Below are positions 1 through 6,049 of a stretch of 8,033 nt of DNA, one piece after another. The stretch's first letter is position 1. Each line of letters starts with the position of its first letter. The notes beneath the pieces were generated by a model that saw only the letters and a program-made list of their open reading frames with translations, was not told where the DNA came from and did not search any database. The DNA comes from Rhodospirillales bacterium (GTDB lineage: Bacteria > Pseudomonadota > Alphaproteobacteria > Acetobacterales > Acetobacteraceae), in NCBI GenBank assembly GCA_903644035.1, contig CAHJXG010000008.1:1-8033 (forward strand), given 5' to 3'. The translations under genes were made by a program, and so were the position numbers.

Positions 1-133
1 GGCGGGCATGGCGTGCATCGGGCTTGACCCGCACGGACCCGGCGAGACGCTGCGGGCCGCGGGCGCGCATCCGATCCGGGCGCTCTCCGAGCTGCCGCCG
101 CTGTTCCGGGCCGCCATGCGCGCCGCCGCATGA
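1..133 (+). CDS. HAD-family hydrolase, C-terminal fragment (5' end outside window)
   Basis: The frame is open from the left edge and ends with TGA at 131-133, giving 43 visible residues. They begin AGMACIGLDPHG and continue with LRAAGAHPIRALSELPPLF. This resembles the last part of haloacid-dehalogenase-fold phosphatases (phosphoglycolate phosphatase type), where the segment after the motif IV aspartates runs through 'AGM..igv' and then 'GA..vi..l.el'. The catalytic aspartates lie upstream of the window, so substrate and activity cannot be read. The stop overlaps the hemJ start in an ATGA arrangement, which suggests co-transcription and translational coupling. The family call rests on a short tail; the reading frame itself is secure. 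Confidence 0.62.
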   Translation, partial: AGMACIGLDPHGPGETLRAAGAHPIRALSELPPLFRAAMRAAA

Positions 134-585
134 CCATCGCCGTGCTGGCGCACGTCTATCTCTGGACCAAGGCGCTGCATGTCATCTCGCTGATCGCCTG
201 GATGGCCGGGCTGTTCTACCTGCCGCGGCTGTTCGTCTATCACTGCGGGGTGGCGCGCGGCTCGACAGAAAGCGAGCGGTTCAAGGTGATGGAGCGCCGC
301 CTGCTGAAGCAGATCATGCTGCCGGCCATGTTGAGCACCTGGTTCTTCGGGCTGCTGCTGGTGCTGACGCCCGGCGTGGTCGCCTGGTCGCCGTTCAACT
401 GGTGGCACGTGAAGTTTGCCGCCGTGTTCCTGATGACCGGGTTCCAGGGGGCGGCCGGCAAGTGGCGCCGGGACTTCCTGGAAGACCGCAACCAGAAGCC
501 GCACCGCTACTTCCGCTATGCGAACGAGGTGCCGACGCTGCTGATGATCGTCGCCGTCGTCATGGTCATCGTGAAGCCTTTCTGA
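130..585 (+). CDS. hemJ: Protoporphyrinogen IX oxidase HemJ
   Basis: This 151-residue membrane protein matches the HemJ family (UPF0093, often labelled CopD-like) in length and motifs. HemJ oxidises protoporphyrinogen IX to protoporphyrin IX, the penultimate step of heme synthesis, in the inner membrane, and replaces HemG or HemY in most Alphaproteobacteria. The N-terminal signature is clear: K14-A-L-H17, then W24-M-A-G-L-F-Y-L-P-R-L-F-V-Y-H38. The C-terminal signature is R129-Y-A-N-E-V-P-T followed by a hydrophobic helix ending in V-K-P-F. Four membrane segments are visible at about residues 8-30, 62-82, 93-108 and 134-149. The ATG overlaps the TGA of the upstream gene (ATGA), which supports this start by coupling. 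The next gene downstream is rho, a neighbour pairing I associate with Alphaproteobacteria. Confidence 0.93.
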   Translation: MTIAVLAHVYLWTKALHVISLIAWMAGLFYLPRLFVYHCGVARGSTESERFKVMERRLLKQIMLPAMLSTWFFGLLLVLTPGVVAWSPFNWWHVKFAAVFLMTGFQGAAGKWRRDFLEDRNQKPHRYFRYANEVPTLLMIVAVVMVIVKPF

Positions 586-793
586 CGGGGCACGCGGAAA
601 TCGCTTGACGCCGTGAGTTGCCGATGCCAACTGGGATACGGCGGCGTGGGACAGTCCCGGCGTCGCCACACCACGAACTTGCGGCTTTTGGGCCCGGTTT
701 TCCAAACTTCGGGATGATGCCTGCCACCGCACCCGCGGACTCCGGCCGGCACGATGTCCCGTCCCGCACATCTACATACACTGAGGCAGCCTC
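586..793 (+). promoter_or_regulatory. hemJ-rho intergenic region, probable rho promoter and leader
   Basis: These 208 bases carry no convincing gene. Visible elements are a TTGACG at 605-610 (inside CTTGAC, a good -35 match) without an equally good -10 at the right spacing; a short inverted repeat AGTTG (616-620) / CAACT (628-632); an 11-bp palindrome GGGACAGTCCC at 648-658; and the C-rich patch described separately. A rho ribosome-binding site GAGG lies at 783-786. I see no strong terminator after hemJ, so rho may be transcribed both from its own promoter and by read-through. The promoter position is tentative. Confidence 0.35.
757..782 (+). promoter_or_regulatory. C-rich, G-poor rut-like patch in rho leader
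   Basis: These 26 bases contain 12 C and only 2 G, in a region otherwise near or above 65% GC with similar C and G. They end just before the rho Shine-Dalgarno sequence. Unstructured C-rich, G-poor RNA is what the Rho primary site binds, and E. coli rho is autoregulated by Rho-dependent attenuation in its leader. A similar role here is an inference from composition and position only. Confidence 0.28.
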
Positions 794-2068
794 ATGCACC
801 TCGCCGAACTCAAGGCCAAATCCCCGGCCGACCTCCTGAGCTTCGCCGAATCCCTCCAGGTCGAGAACGCCTCGTCGCTGCGCAAGCAGGACATGATGGT
901 GGCGATCCTCAAGAACTTCGCCGACAACGACCAGGCGATCTACGGCGAAGGCACGCTGGAGATCCTGCCGGACGGCTTCGGCTACCTGCGCAGCGCCCAG
1001 GCCAATTTCCTGCCGGGTCCGGATGACATCTACATCAGCCCGAACCAGGTCCGCCGCTTCGCGCTCCGCACCGGCGACACGGTGGAAGGGCAGATCCGCG
1101 CGCCCCGGGACGGCGAGCGCTACTTCGCCCTGCTCAAGGTCAACACGATCAACTTCGAGCCGCCGGACGCGGTGCGCCACCGCATCAACTTCGACAACCT
1201 CACGCCGCTGTATCCCGACCGCAAGCTGAAGATGGAGGTCGAGAACTTCCAGTCGGTCGCCAAGGGGCCGGGCAAGGACATGACGCCGCGGGTCATCGAC
1301 CTGATCGCGCCCATCGGCATGGGCCAGCGCGCGCTGATCGTGGCGCCGCCGCGCACCGGCAAGACGGTGATGCTGCAGAACATCGCCACCGCCATCTCCG
1401 CCAACCATCCCGAGATCTTCCTGATCGTGCTGCTGATCGACGAGCGGCCGGAGGAAGTCACCGACATGTCCCGCACGGTGAAGGGCGAGGTCGTCGCCAG
1501 CACCTTCGACGAGCCGGCGACCCGGCATGTCGCAGTGACGGAAATGGTGCTGGAAAAGGCCAAGCGCCTGGTCGAGCACAAGCGCGACGTGGTGATCCTG
1601 CTCGACAGCATCACCCGGCTGGCGCGCGCCTACAACACGGTGGTGCCGTCCTCGGGCAAGGTGCTGACCGGCGGCGTGGACGCGAACGCGTTGCAGCGGC
1701 CGAAGCGGTTCTTCGGCGCCGCCCGCAACATCGAGGAGGGCGGCAGCCTGACCATCATCGCCACCGCCCTGATCGACACCGGCAGCCGGATGGACGAGGT
1801 GATCTTCGAGGAGTTCAAGGGCACCGGCAACTCCGAGATCATCCTGGACCGCAAGCTCTCGGACAAGCGCACCTTCCCCGCCATCGACATCACCAAGTCC
1901 GGCACCCGCAAGGAGGAGCTGCTGGTGGAGCGCGGCACATTGTCGAAGATGTGGGTGCTGCGCCGCATCCTGGGTCCGATGGGCATGACGGACGCGATGG
2001 ATTTCCTGCTGGACAAGCTGAAGTACAGCAAGACCAACCAGGACTTCTTCGACGCGATGAACACCTGA
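794..2068 (+). CDS. rho: Transcription termination factor Rho
   Basis: This 424-residue ATP-dependent RNA helicase hexamer releases RNA polymerase at Rho-dependent terminators. It aligns without gaps to E. coli Rho (419 residues) through the core with an offset of +6. Visible parts are the N-terminal helical region ([10 protein letters not shown] onward), the RNP1-like RNA-binding motif DGFGYLRS at 60-67, and the Walker A motif APPRTGKT at 184-191 (K190 equals E. coli K184; R187 replaces K181). They continue with catalytic E217 in IDERPEE, Walker B VVILLD at 266-271, the Q-loop SGKVLTGG with K289, the R-loop TGSRM with R332, and the arginine finger R372 in SGTRKEE. No large N-terminal insertion is present. 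The ATG at 794 has GAGG at 783-786, seven bases upstream, and fits the family N-terminus. It ends tail-to-tail with the Uma2-type gene, with 12 bases between the two stop codons. Confidence 0.98.
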   Translation: MHLAELKAKSPADLLSFAESLQVENASSLRKQDMMVAILKNFADNDQAIYGEGTLEILPDGFGYLRSAQANFLPGPDDIYISPNQVRRFALRTGDTVEGQIRAPRDGERYFALLKVNTINFEPPDAVRHRINFDNLTPLYPDRKLKMEVENFQSVAKGPGKDMTPRVIDLIAPIGMGQRALIVAPPRTGKTVMLQNIATAISANHPEIFLIVLLIDERPEEVTDMSRTVKGEVVASTFDEPATRHVAVTEMVLEKAKRLVEHKRDVVILLDSITRLARAYNTVVPSSGKVLTGGVDANALQRPKRFFGAARNIEEGGSLTIIATALIDTGSRMDEVIFEEFKGTGNSEIILDRKLSDKRTFPAIDITKSGTRKEELLVERGTLSKMWVLRRILGPMGMTDAMDFLLDKLKYSKTNQDFFDAMNT

Positions 2069-2073
2069 CGGGC

Positions 2074-2102
2074 GCGGCGGCTACCCGCCGGGTGGCCGCC
2101 GC
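2074..2102. terminator. 13-bp GC hairpin at the rho / Uma2 convergent junction
   Basis: Bases 2074-2086 pair with 2090-2102 around a three-base loop (GCC). Twelve pairs are Watson-Crick and one is a T-G wobble (2082/2094). The hairpin starts six bases after the rho stop and also covers the stop and last codons of the opposite gene. There is no U-tract on either side, so it is not a classical intrinsic terminator; it could end or protect the rho transcript, or act with Rho. Because it is partly coding on the other strand, some of the symmetry could come from the GC-rich codons there. Confidence 0.5.
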
Positions 2103-2671
2103 AGGCGCGTGGTGCGGTAGATGTCCGCGAGCGGCACGCGGAAGCCGATGCTTTCCAGGATCAGGTCGCCGTCCAGGATGGTCTCTGGTTCCTGTGGCCA
2201 AGTGCCGTCTGAGTGGCGGCGCAAAACTTCAGCACCGATGCTGAGGCTGTACAATACGAGGACTTCGCGTAGGCTTGGAATAGTGATGTAAGTCCAGACG
2301 TTGGACCAGGTTTCCGTTTCGTTGCTGGGTGAAAGAATCTCGATGAGCAGCACCGGGTCAGCCAGAGCAGGCTCTTCCACCTGAGGCTCGCTGCATCTCA
2401 CGGCGAGATCAGGAACGCGCATGTTGGAGCGGCCCCGCATATGCGGGGTCACGCCAGGCGTTACCAGGACTGAACAAGGGCTGCCCTGCGCAATCAGGTG
2501 ATTCCGGATCAAGCCAGCCAATTCACCTTGCAAAGCCGCATGGGTGATCTTGGCCGGTGCCATGGCCTGCGGCTCGCCATCGACAAGCTGCCACGTCAAG
2601 CCGTCGCCTGAGTCCCAATCCAGGAACTCATCGACCGTCATCCGCACAGGGATCTTCGCGACTGCAACCAT
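2081..2671 (-). CDS. Uma2-family (DUF820) restriction-endonuclease-like protein
   Basis: This 196-residue soluble protein has the Uma2/DUF820 layout, a PD-(D/E)XK-fold family of unknown biological role common in Cyanobacteria and some Proteobacteria. From the N-terminus it shows MTVDEFLDWD (11-20), W27-Q-L-V-D-G-E-P, MAPAKITH (37-44), VPDLAV with D88, and LLIEILSPS with E111, then a C-terminal half ending in GFRVPLADIY. The usual lysine four residues before a conserved tyrosine is asparagine here (N124, Y128), so the nuclease site may be altered. I chose the ATG at 2671; it has only a weak GGGA close by. Starts at 2689 (with AGGG five bases upstream) or at 2734 would add 6 or 21 residues. The gene is clearly less GC-rich than its neighbours: hand counts give 52% for 2221-2280 and 47% for 2281-2340. 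This fits acquisition by transfer. It is divergent from ahcY and convergent with rho. Confidence 0.85.
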   Translation of the reverse strand: MVAVAKIPVRMTVDEFLDWDSGDGLTWQLVDGEPQAMAPAKITHAALQGELAGLIRNHLIAQGSPCSVLVTPGVTPHMRGRSNMRVPDLAVRCSEPQVEEPALADPVLLIEILSPSNETETWSNVWTYITIPSLREVLVLYSLSIGAEVLRRHSDGTWPQEPETILDGDLILESIGFRVPLADIYRTTRLRRPPGG

Positions 2672-2733
2672 CGTCCCGCACCATAGCATGGTCGCCCTGC
2701 CGGTCCACTCATCCCGGGTTGCGCCGGCCCGCA

Positions 2734-2762
2734 TTGCACAGTTAAAGATATCCTTATATACC
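2734..2762 (+). promoter_or_regulatory. Candidate ahcY promoter
   Basis: TTGCAC at 2734-2739 and TATACC at 2757-2762 are separated by exactly 17 bases, giving a sigma-70-type promoter with 3/6 and 4/6 consensus matches. It lies in the only clearly AT-rich stretch of the 116-bp gap between the Uma2 gene and ahcY. A start site near 2769 would leave a leader of about 20 bases, room for the ribosome-binding site but not for a riboswitch. TATATA at 2755-2760 is an alternative -10 with 15-base spacing. Confidence 0.5.
2743..2756. promoter_or_regulatory. Near-palindromic operator in the ahcY promoter spacer
   Basis: TAAAGATATCCTTA has twofold symmetry around GATATC, with six of seven base pairs matching (mismatch at 2746/2753). 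It sits between the -35 and -10 of the candidate ahcY promoter, a classic position for repressor binding. From memory, AT-rich palindromes built on AAAGATATCTTT occur upstream of methionine-cycle genes in Alphaproteobacteria and were linked to ArsR-family regulators such as SahR, which responds to S-adenosylhomocysteine. I could not check the consensus. No regulator gene is in the window. Confidence 0.42.
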
Positions 2763-2787
2763 GCCGCGCAAATCAGGAGCCGTAGCC

Positions 2788-4095
2788 ATGCCCGACGTGA
2801 ACATCCCCCACGACTACAAGGTCCGCGATATCACGCTCGCCGAATGGGGCCGCAAGGAGATCCTGATGGCCGAGGACGAGATGCCCGGCCTCATGGCGCT
2901 TCGCGCCGAGTATGGCGCCTCGAAGCCGCTGGCCGGCGCGCGCATCGTCGGCAGCCTGCACATGACCATCCAGACCGCCGTGCTGATCGAGACGCTGACG
3001 GCGCTGGGCGCGACCGTGCGCTGGTCGTCCTGCAACATCTTCTCGACCCAGGACCACGCCGCCGCCGCGGTCGCCGTCGCAGGCACCCCGGTGTTCGCCT
3101 GGAAGGGCATGAACGAGCAGGAGTTCTGGGACTGCATCGAGGCGACGGTGCGCGGCCCCGACGGCTGGACGCCCAACATGATCCTGGACGATGGCGGCGA
3201 CCTCACCAAGCTGATCCACGAGAACCACCCGGACCTGCTGCCCGGCATCAAGGGCCTGAGCGAGGAGACCACCACCGGCGTGCACCGGCTGTGGGAGATG
3301 GCGAAGGCCGGCACGCTCAAGGTGCCCGCGATCAACGTGAACGACAGCGTCACGAAGTCGAAGTTCGACAACCTGTACGGCTGCAAGGAAAGCCTGGTCG
3401 ACGCGATCCGCCGGGGCACCGACGTGATGATGGCCGGCAAGGTCGCCGTCGTGGCCGGCTATGGCGACGTGGGCAAGGGGTCGGCGGCGAGCCTGAAGAA
3501 CGGCGGCTGCCGGGTCCTGGTGACCGAGGTGGACCCGATCTGTGCGCTGCAGGCGGCGATGGAGGGCTTTGAGGTCGTGACGATGGAGGACGCGGCGCCG
3601 CGCGGCGACATCTTCGTGACGGCGACGGGCAACATCGACGTGCTGACCGTGGACCACATGCGCGCCATGAAGAACCGCGCCATCGTCTGCAACATCGGCC
3701 ACTTCGACAGCGAGATCCAGATCGAGGGCCTCCGCAACTTCCGCTGGGAGAACGTGAAGCCGCAGGTGGACGAGGTCGTGTTCCCCGACGGCAAGCGGCT
3801 GATCGTCTTGAGCGAGGGGCGCCTCGTGAACCTCGGCAACGCCACGGGGCACCCGAGCTTCGTGATGTCCGCCTCCTTCACCAACCAGGTGCTGGCGCAG
3901 ATCGAGCTGTGGACGGCGCCGGCGGGCAAATATCAGAACCAGGTGTACACCCTGCCGAAGCAGCTCGACGAGAAGGTCGCGGCGCTTCACCTCGCGAAGG
4001 TCGGGGCGGCGCTGACCAAGCTGACGCCGAAGCAGGCGGAGTATATCGGCGCCGGCGTGTCCGGCCCGTTCAAGCACGAGCTGTACCGCTACTGA
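2788..4095 (+). CDS. ahcY: Adenosylhomocysteinase (S-adenosyl-L-homocysteine hydrolase)
   Basis: This 435-residue cytoplasmic NAD-dependent enzyme reversibly splits S-adenosylhomocysteine, the by-product of SAM-dependent methylation, into adenosine and homocysteine, feeding the methionine cycle. Catalytic residues known from human SAHH are all found: H58 (GSLHMT), D135 (ILDDGGDLT), E160 (SEETTTG), K190 and D194 (SVTKSKFDN), C199, H305 (NIGHFD) and H355 (GHPSFVM). The Rossmann loop GYGDVGKG is at 224-231. The C-terminal tail keeps K429 and Y433 (PFKHELYRY), which reach into the partner subunit's NAD site. The length is close to the human form (432); the roughly 40-residue insertion found in many bacterial homologues is absent. 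The ATG at 2788 has AGGAG at 2775-2779, eight bases upstream. It appears to be a single-gene unit with its own promoter and a downstream hairpin. Confidence 0.98.
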   Translation: MPDVNIPHDYKVRDITLAEWGRKEILMAEDEMPGLMALRAEYGASKPLAGARIVGSLHMTIQTAVLIETLTALGATVRWSSCNIFSTQDHAAAAVAVAGTPVFAWKGMNEQEFWDCIEATVRGPDGWTPNMILDDGGDLTKLIHENHPDLLPGIKGLSEETTTGVHRLWEMAKAGTLKVPAINVNDSVTKSKFDNLYGCKESLVDAIRRGTDVMMAGKVAVVAGYGDVGKGSAASLKNGGCRVLVTEVDPICALQAAMEGFEVVTMEDAAPRGDIFVTATGNIDVLTVDHMRAMKNRAIVCNIGHFDSEIQIEGLRNFRWENVKPQVDEVVFPDGKRLIVLSEGRLVNLGNATGHPSFVMSASFTNQVLAQIELWTAPAGKYQNQVYTLPKQLDEKVAALHLAKVGAALTKLTPKQAEYIGAGVSGPFKHELYRY

Positions 4096-4102
4096 GCGTG
4101 CC

Positions 4103-4134
4103 GGCGCCGCCCCGGACGACACCGGGGCGGCGCC
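4103..4134 (+). terminator. Hairpin terminator after ahcY
   Basis: A perfect 13-bp stem (GGCGCCGCCCCGG at 4103-4115 with its complement at 4122-4134) and a six-base loop ACGACA begin seven bases after the ahcY stop. The following bases (TCCCAGGTTC) are only weakly T-rich, so the U-tract is poor. Position and perfection make a transcript 3' end likely. Confidence 0.75.
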
Positions 4135-4162
4135 TCCCAGGTTCGTGATCGAGTTTTAAGAA

Positions 4163-4180
4163 ATGTCATAGAGCTGTCGT
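4163..4180 (+). promoter_or_regulatory. Pho box (PhoB binding site) upstream of pit
   Basis: Two direct 7-bp repeats, ATGTCAT at 4163-4169 and CTGTCGT at 4174-4180, are separated by AGAG. The PhoB consensus is CTGTCAT repeated with a 4-bp AT-rich spacer, so 12 of 14 repeat positions match at the exact 11-bp period. The site is 54 bases before the pit start. No strong -10 is visible at the usual distance downstream (TAGGGT at 4202-4207 is 21 bases away), so the box could serve repression rather than activation. In Sinorhizobium meliloti PhoB represses orfA-pit, as I recall. Confidence 0.68.
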
Positions 4181-4234
4181 GGATTGGGTTTGCTGGTTGG
4201 CTAGGGTCCCGCGAAATCTTGTGGGAACTCGCCG

Positions 4235-5863
4235 ATGTCAGACGCCACCATGAACACTGTCGGGGGCGCCGCGGGCACTGCCCAGCGCCGCGGCCCTGAC
4301 CTCGATGCCAAGCCGCACGGCTCGGTCGCCATCGTCGTCCTCGGGCTGCTGGTCGTCGGCCTCGGCTTCGTGGTGCAGGGCCTGGTGCAGGACATCTCGT
4401 CGGCCGGCGGGCCGCCGCTGGCCACCGCCGCCATCGTGCTGCTGGGCCTCGCCCTGCTGATCGCGCTGGGGTTCGAGTTCGTCAACGGCTTCCACGACAC
4501 GGCGAACGCCGTGGCCACGGTCATCTACACCCACAGCCTGCCGGCGCAGTATGCGGTGGTCTGGTCGGGGTTCTTCAACTTCCTCGGCGTGCTCACCTCC
4601 TCGGGCGCCGTCGCCTTCACCGTGGTGAGCCTGCTGCCGGTCGAGCTGATCCTGCAGGTCGGCAGCGGCGCCGGGTATGCGATGATCTTCGCGCTGCTGA
4701 TCGCGGCGATCCTGTGGAACCTGGGGACCTGGGCGCTCGGGCTGCCGGCCAGCTCGTCCCATACGCTGATCGGCTCGATCATTGGGGTGGGCCTGGCCAA
4801 CCAGCTCCTCAGCACCAACGTGAACGTCTCGGGCGTGGACTGGGGCCAGGTGGGAGGCGTGTTCAAGGCGCTGCTCATCAGCCCCCTGGTGGGCTTCACC
4901 TGCGCGGCACTCCTGCTGCTGCTGATGAAGACGGTGGTGAAGTCGAAGCAGCTGTACGAGGCGCCGGACGGCAACAGCAAGCCGCCGGCCTGGATACGCG
5001 GCCTGCTGATCCTCACCTGCACCGGCGTGTCCTTCGCGCACGGCTCCAACGACGGGCAGAAGGGCATGGGCCTGATCATGCTGATCCTGATCGGCGTGGC
5101 GCCTACGGCCTACGCGCTCAACCGGGCGCTGCCGGAGAGCAGCACGCCGGCCTTCATGCAGGCGACCGAGCGGGTGGAGGGCGTGTTCACCGCCCGCGCG
5201 CAGAACCAGACCGTGCCGGCCGACCAGGCGCGGAGCCGGGTGACGCAGGCGGTGCAGGAGAAGAGCTTCGACAAGCCCGAGGTGTTCGCCGCGCTGTCCG
5301 GCCTCGCGCACGACATGGCGGCGCAGGTGCAGGGCTACGGCGCGATCAAGCACGTGCCGGCGGAGCAGGTGCAGAACGTCCGCAACGACATGTTCCTGGC
5401 GTCCGAGGCCGTGCGGCAGATGGAGAAGCAGGGCATGGCGTTCAGCGGCGACGAGCACGCCGCCCTCAAGAGCTGGAGGGGCGAGCTTGACGCCGGCACG
5501 AAGTTCATCCCGCTCTGGGTGAAGGTGGGCGTCGCGGTGGCGCTGGGCCTCGGCACGATGATCGGCTGGAAGCGGATCGTGGTGACGGTGGGCGAGCGGA
5601 TCGGCAAGACGCACCTGACCTATGGGCAGGGCGCCTCGGCGGAGCTGGTGGCGATGCTGACGATCGGCGCCGCCGATGTCTACGGCCTGCCGGTCTCCAC
5701 CACCCACGTACTGTCCAGCGGCGTCGCGGGCACCATGGCAGCCAACGGGTCAGGCCTGCAATGGAGCACGGTGCGCAGCATCGCGATGGCCTGGGTGCTG
5801 ACCCTGCCGGCGGCGGCGCTGCTGGCGGGCGGTCTCTACTTCCTGTTCCGCCAGGTGTTCTGA
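4235..5863 (+). CDS. pit: PiT-family inorganic phosphate transporter
   Basis: This 542-residue inner-membrane protein is a low-affinity phosphate transporter of the PiT family, driven by H+ or Na+ symport and in bacteria often carrying metal-phosphate complexes. The two inverted halves each show the family signature: NGFHDTANA at 84-92 with PASSSHTLIG at 171-180, and GSNDGQKGMG at 270-279 with PVSTTHVLSSG at 486-496. Many hydrophobic segments flank these. A hydrophilic region at about 296-425, rich in charged and Gln residues, separates the last two signatures and is probably a cytoplasmic loop; a large loop here is usual in the long proteobacterial form. The first 28 residues are a hydrophilic tail. 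The ATG at 4235 has GGGAA at 4223-4227, seven bases upstream; the next ATG (4250) lacks such a site. No phoU-like gene accompanies it on either side. A Pho box precedes the gene and a hairpin follows. Confidence 0.95.
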   Translation: MSDATMNTVGGAAGTAQRRGPDLDAKPHGSVAIVVLGLLVVGLGFVVQGLVQDISSAGGPPLATAAIVLLGLALLIALGFEFVNGFHDTANAVATVIYTHSLPAQYAVVWSGFFNFLGVLTSSGAVAFTVVSLLPVELILQVGSGAGYAMIFALLIAAILWNLGTWALGLPASSSHTLIGSIIGVGLANQLLSTNVNVSGVDWGQVGGVFKALLISPLVGFTCAALLLLLMKTVVKSKQLYEAPDGNSKPPAWIRGLLILTCTGVSFAHGSNDGQKGMGLIMLILIGVAPTAYALNRALPESSTPAFMQATERVEGVFTARAQNQTVPADQARSRVTQAVQEKSFDKPEVFAALSGLAHDMAAQVQGYGAIKHVPAEQVQNVRNDMFLASEAVRQMEKQGMAFSGDEHAALKSWRGELDAGTKFIPLWVKVGVAVALGLGTMIGWKRIVVTVGERIGKTHLTYGQGASAELVAMLTIGAADVYGLPVSTTHVLSSGVAGTMAANGSGLQWSTVRSIAMAWVLTLPAAALLAGGLYFLFRQVF

Positions 5864-6033
5864 AGCCACTCGACCAGCACGCATCCCGGCACCAGGCCCG
5901 CCGCAAGCTGGGCCTGGTGCCGGCGACATGTGGGGGTGCTCAACCCCGCCAGGGCCCGAAGCGCCGCCTCCGGCCCGGCCGCACCCCTCGCGTCCAGGCG
6001 CAGCACGTCCGGCGCCTGACGCCCCAGCGTCAC
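5836..6033 (-). CDS. Doubtful 65-codon ORF between pit and aapP
   Basis: A GTG-initiated frame of 65 residues starts 16 bases after the aapP stop, on the same strand, and runs 28 bases into the antisense of pit. I recognise no family; the product would be a small, Ala/Leu/Arg-rich soluble protein with two cysteines. In its favour, third-position GC is 88% (57 of 65 codons) and second-position GC 58% by hand count, the pattern of real genes in this window. Against it, there is no well-placed ribosome-binding site (GAGGG is 13 bases away), the start is GTG, and two strong hairpins lie inside it. It could be a chance frame, a gene remnant or a small last gene of the aap operon. Confidence 0.18.
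   Translation of the reverse strand: MTLGRQAPDVLRLDARGAAGPEAALRALAGLSTPTCRRHQAQLAAGLVPGCVLVEWLQNTWRNRK
5886..5923 (+). terminator. Hairpin terminator after pit
   Basis: A perfect 14-bp stem (CCGGCACCAGGCCC at 5886-5899 with its complement at 5910-5923) and a ten-base loop start 22 bases after the pit stop. It is followed by CGACATGTGG, with no U-tract. Being symmetric, it could also stop transcription arriving from aapP on the other strand. Confidence 0.7.
5990..6022 (-). terminator. Hairpin downstream of aapP
   Basis: GCGT (5990-5993) and CAGGCGC (5995-6001) pair with GCGCCTGACGC (6012-6022), giving eleven base pairs with one bulged C at 5994 and a ten-base loop. It lies 27 bases past the aapP stop on the minus strand. 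No U-tract follows, so the call depends on position and stem strength. Confidence 0.4.
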
Positions 6034-6049
6034 CCGGCCGCCATGACCC

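Noticed and set aside
648..658. Palindrome GGGACAGTCCC upstream of rho
   Set aside because: It is short and GC-rich, cannot fold with a one-base loop, and matches no operator I know; chance is a sufficient explanation.
566..1579. Long minus-strand frame (337 residues) opposite rho
   Set aside because: It is a shadow of rho and the hemJ-rho gap in high-GC DNA; the translation is Asp/Arg/Val/His-rich with no family features, while rho on the other strand is unmistakable.
2672..2787. Possible SAH or SAM riboswitch in front of ahcY
   Set aside because: The likely promoter leaves a leader of only about 20 bases, and I could not find the conserved core of the SAH riboswitch or a pseudoknot in this gap.
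2544..3572. 342-residue plus-strand frame overlapping the Uma2 gene and ahcY
   Set aside because: It crosses two real genes and their promoter in another frame and becomes an Arg/Gly-rich shadow of ahcY.
2773..4122. 449-residue minus-strand frame opposite ahcY
   Set aside because: It mirrors ahcY almost end to end, and its His/Arg/Asp/Val-rich composition is the usual antisense artefact of GC-rich genes.
4238..5707. 489-residue minus-strand frame opposite pit
   Set aside because: Antisense shadow of pit; the sequence is dominated by His, Arg, Gln and Asp with no membrane segments or domain motifs.
5933..5947. Small hairpin GGGGT / ACCCC between pit and aapP
   Set aside because: Five base pairs are expected by chance in GC-rich sequence, and two much stronger stems flank it.
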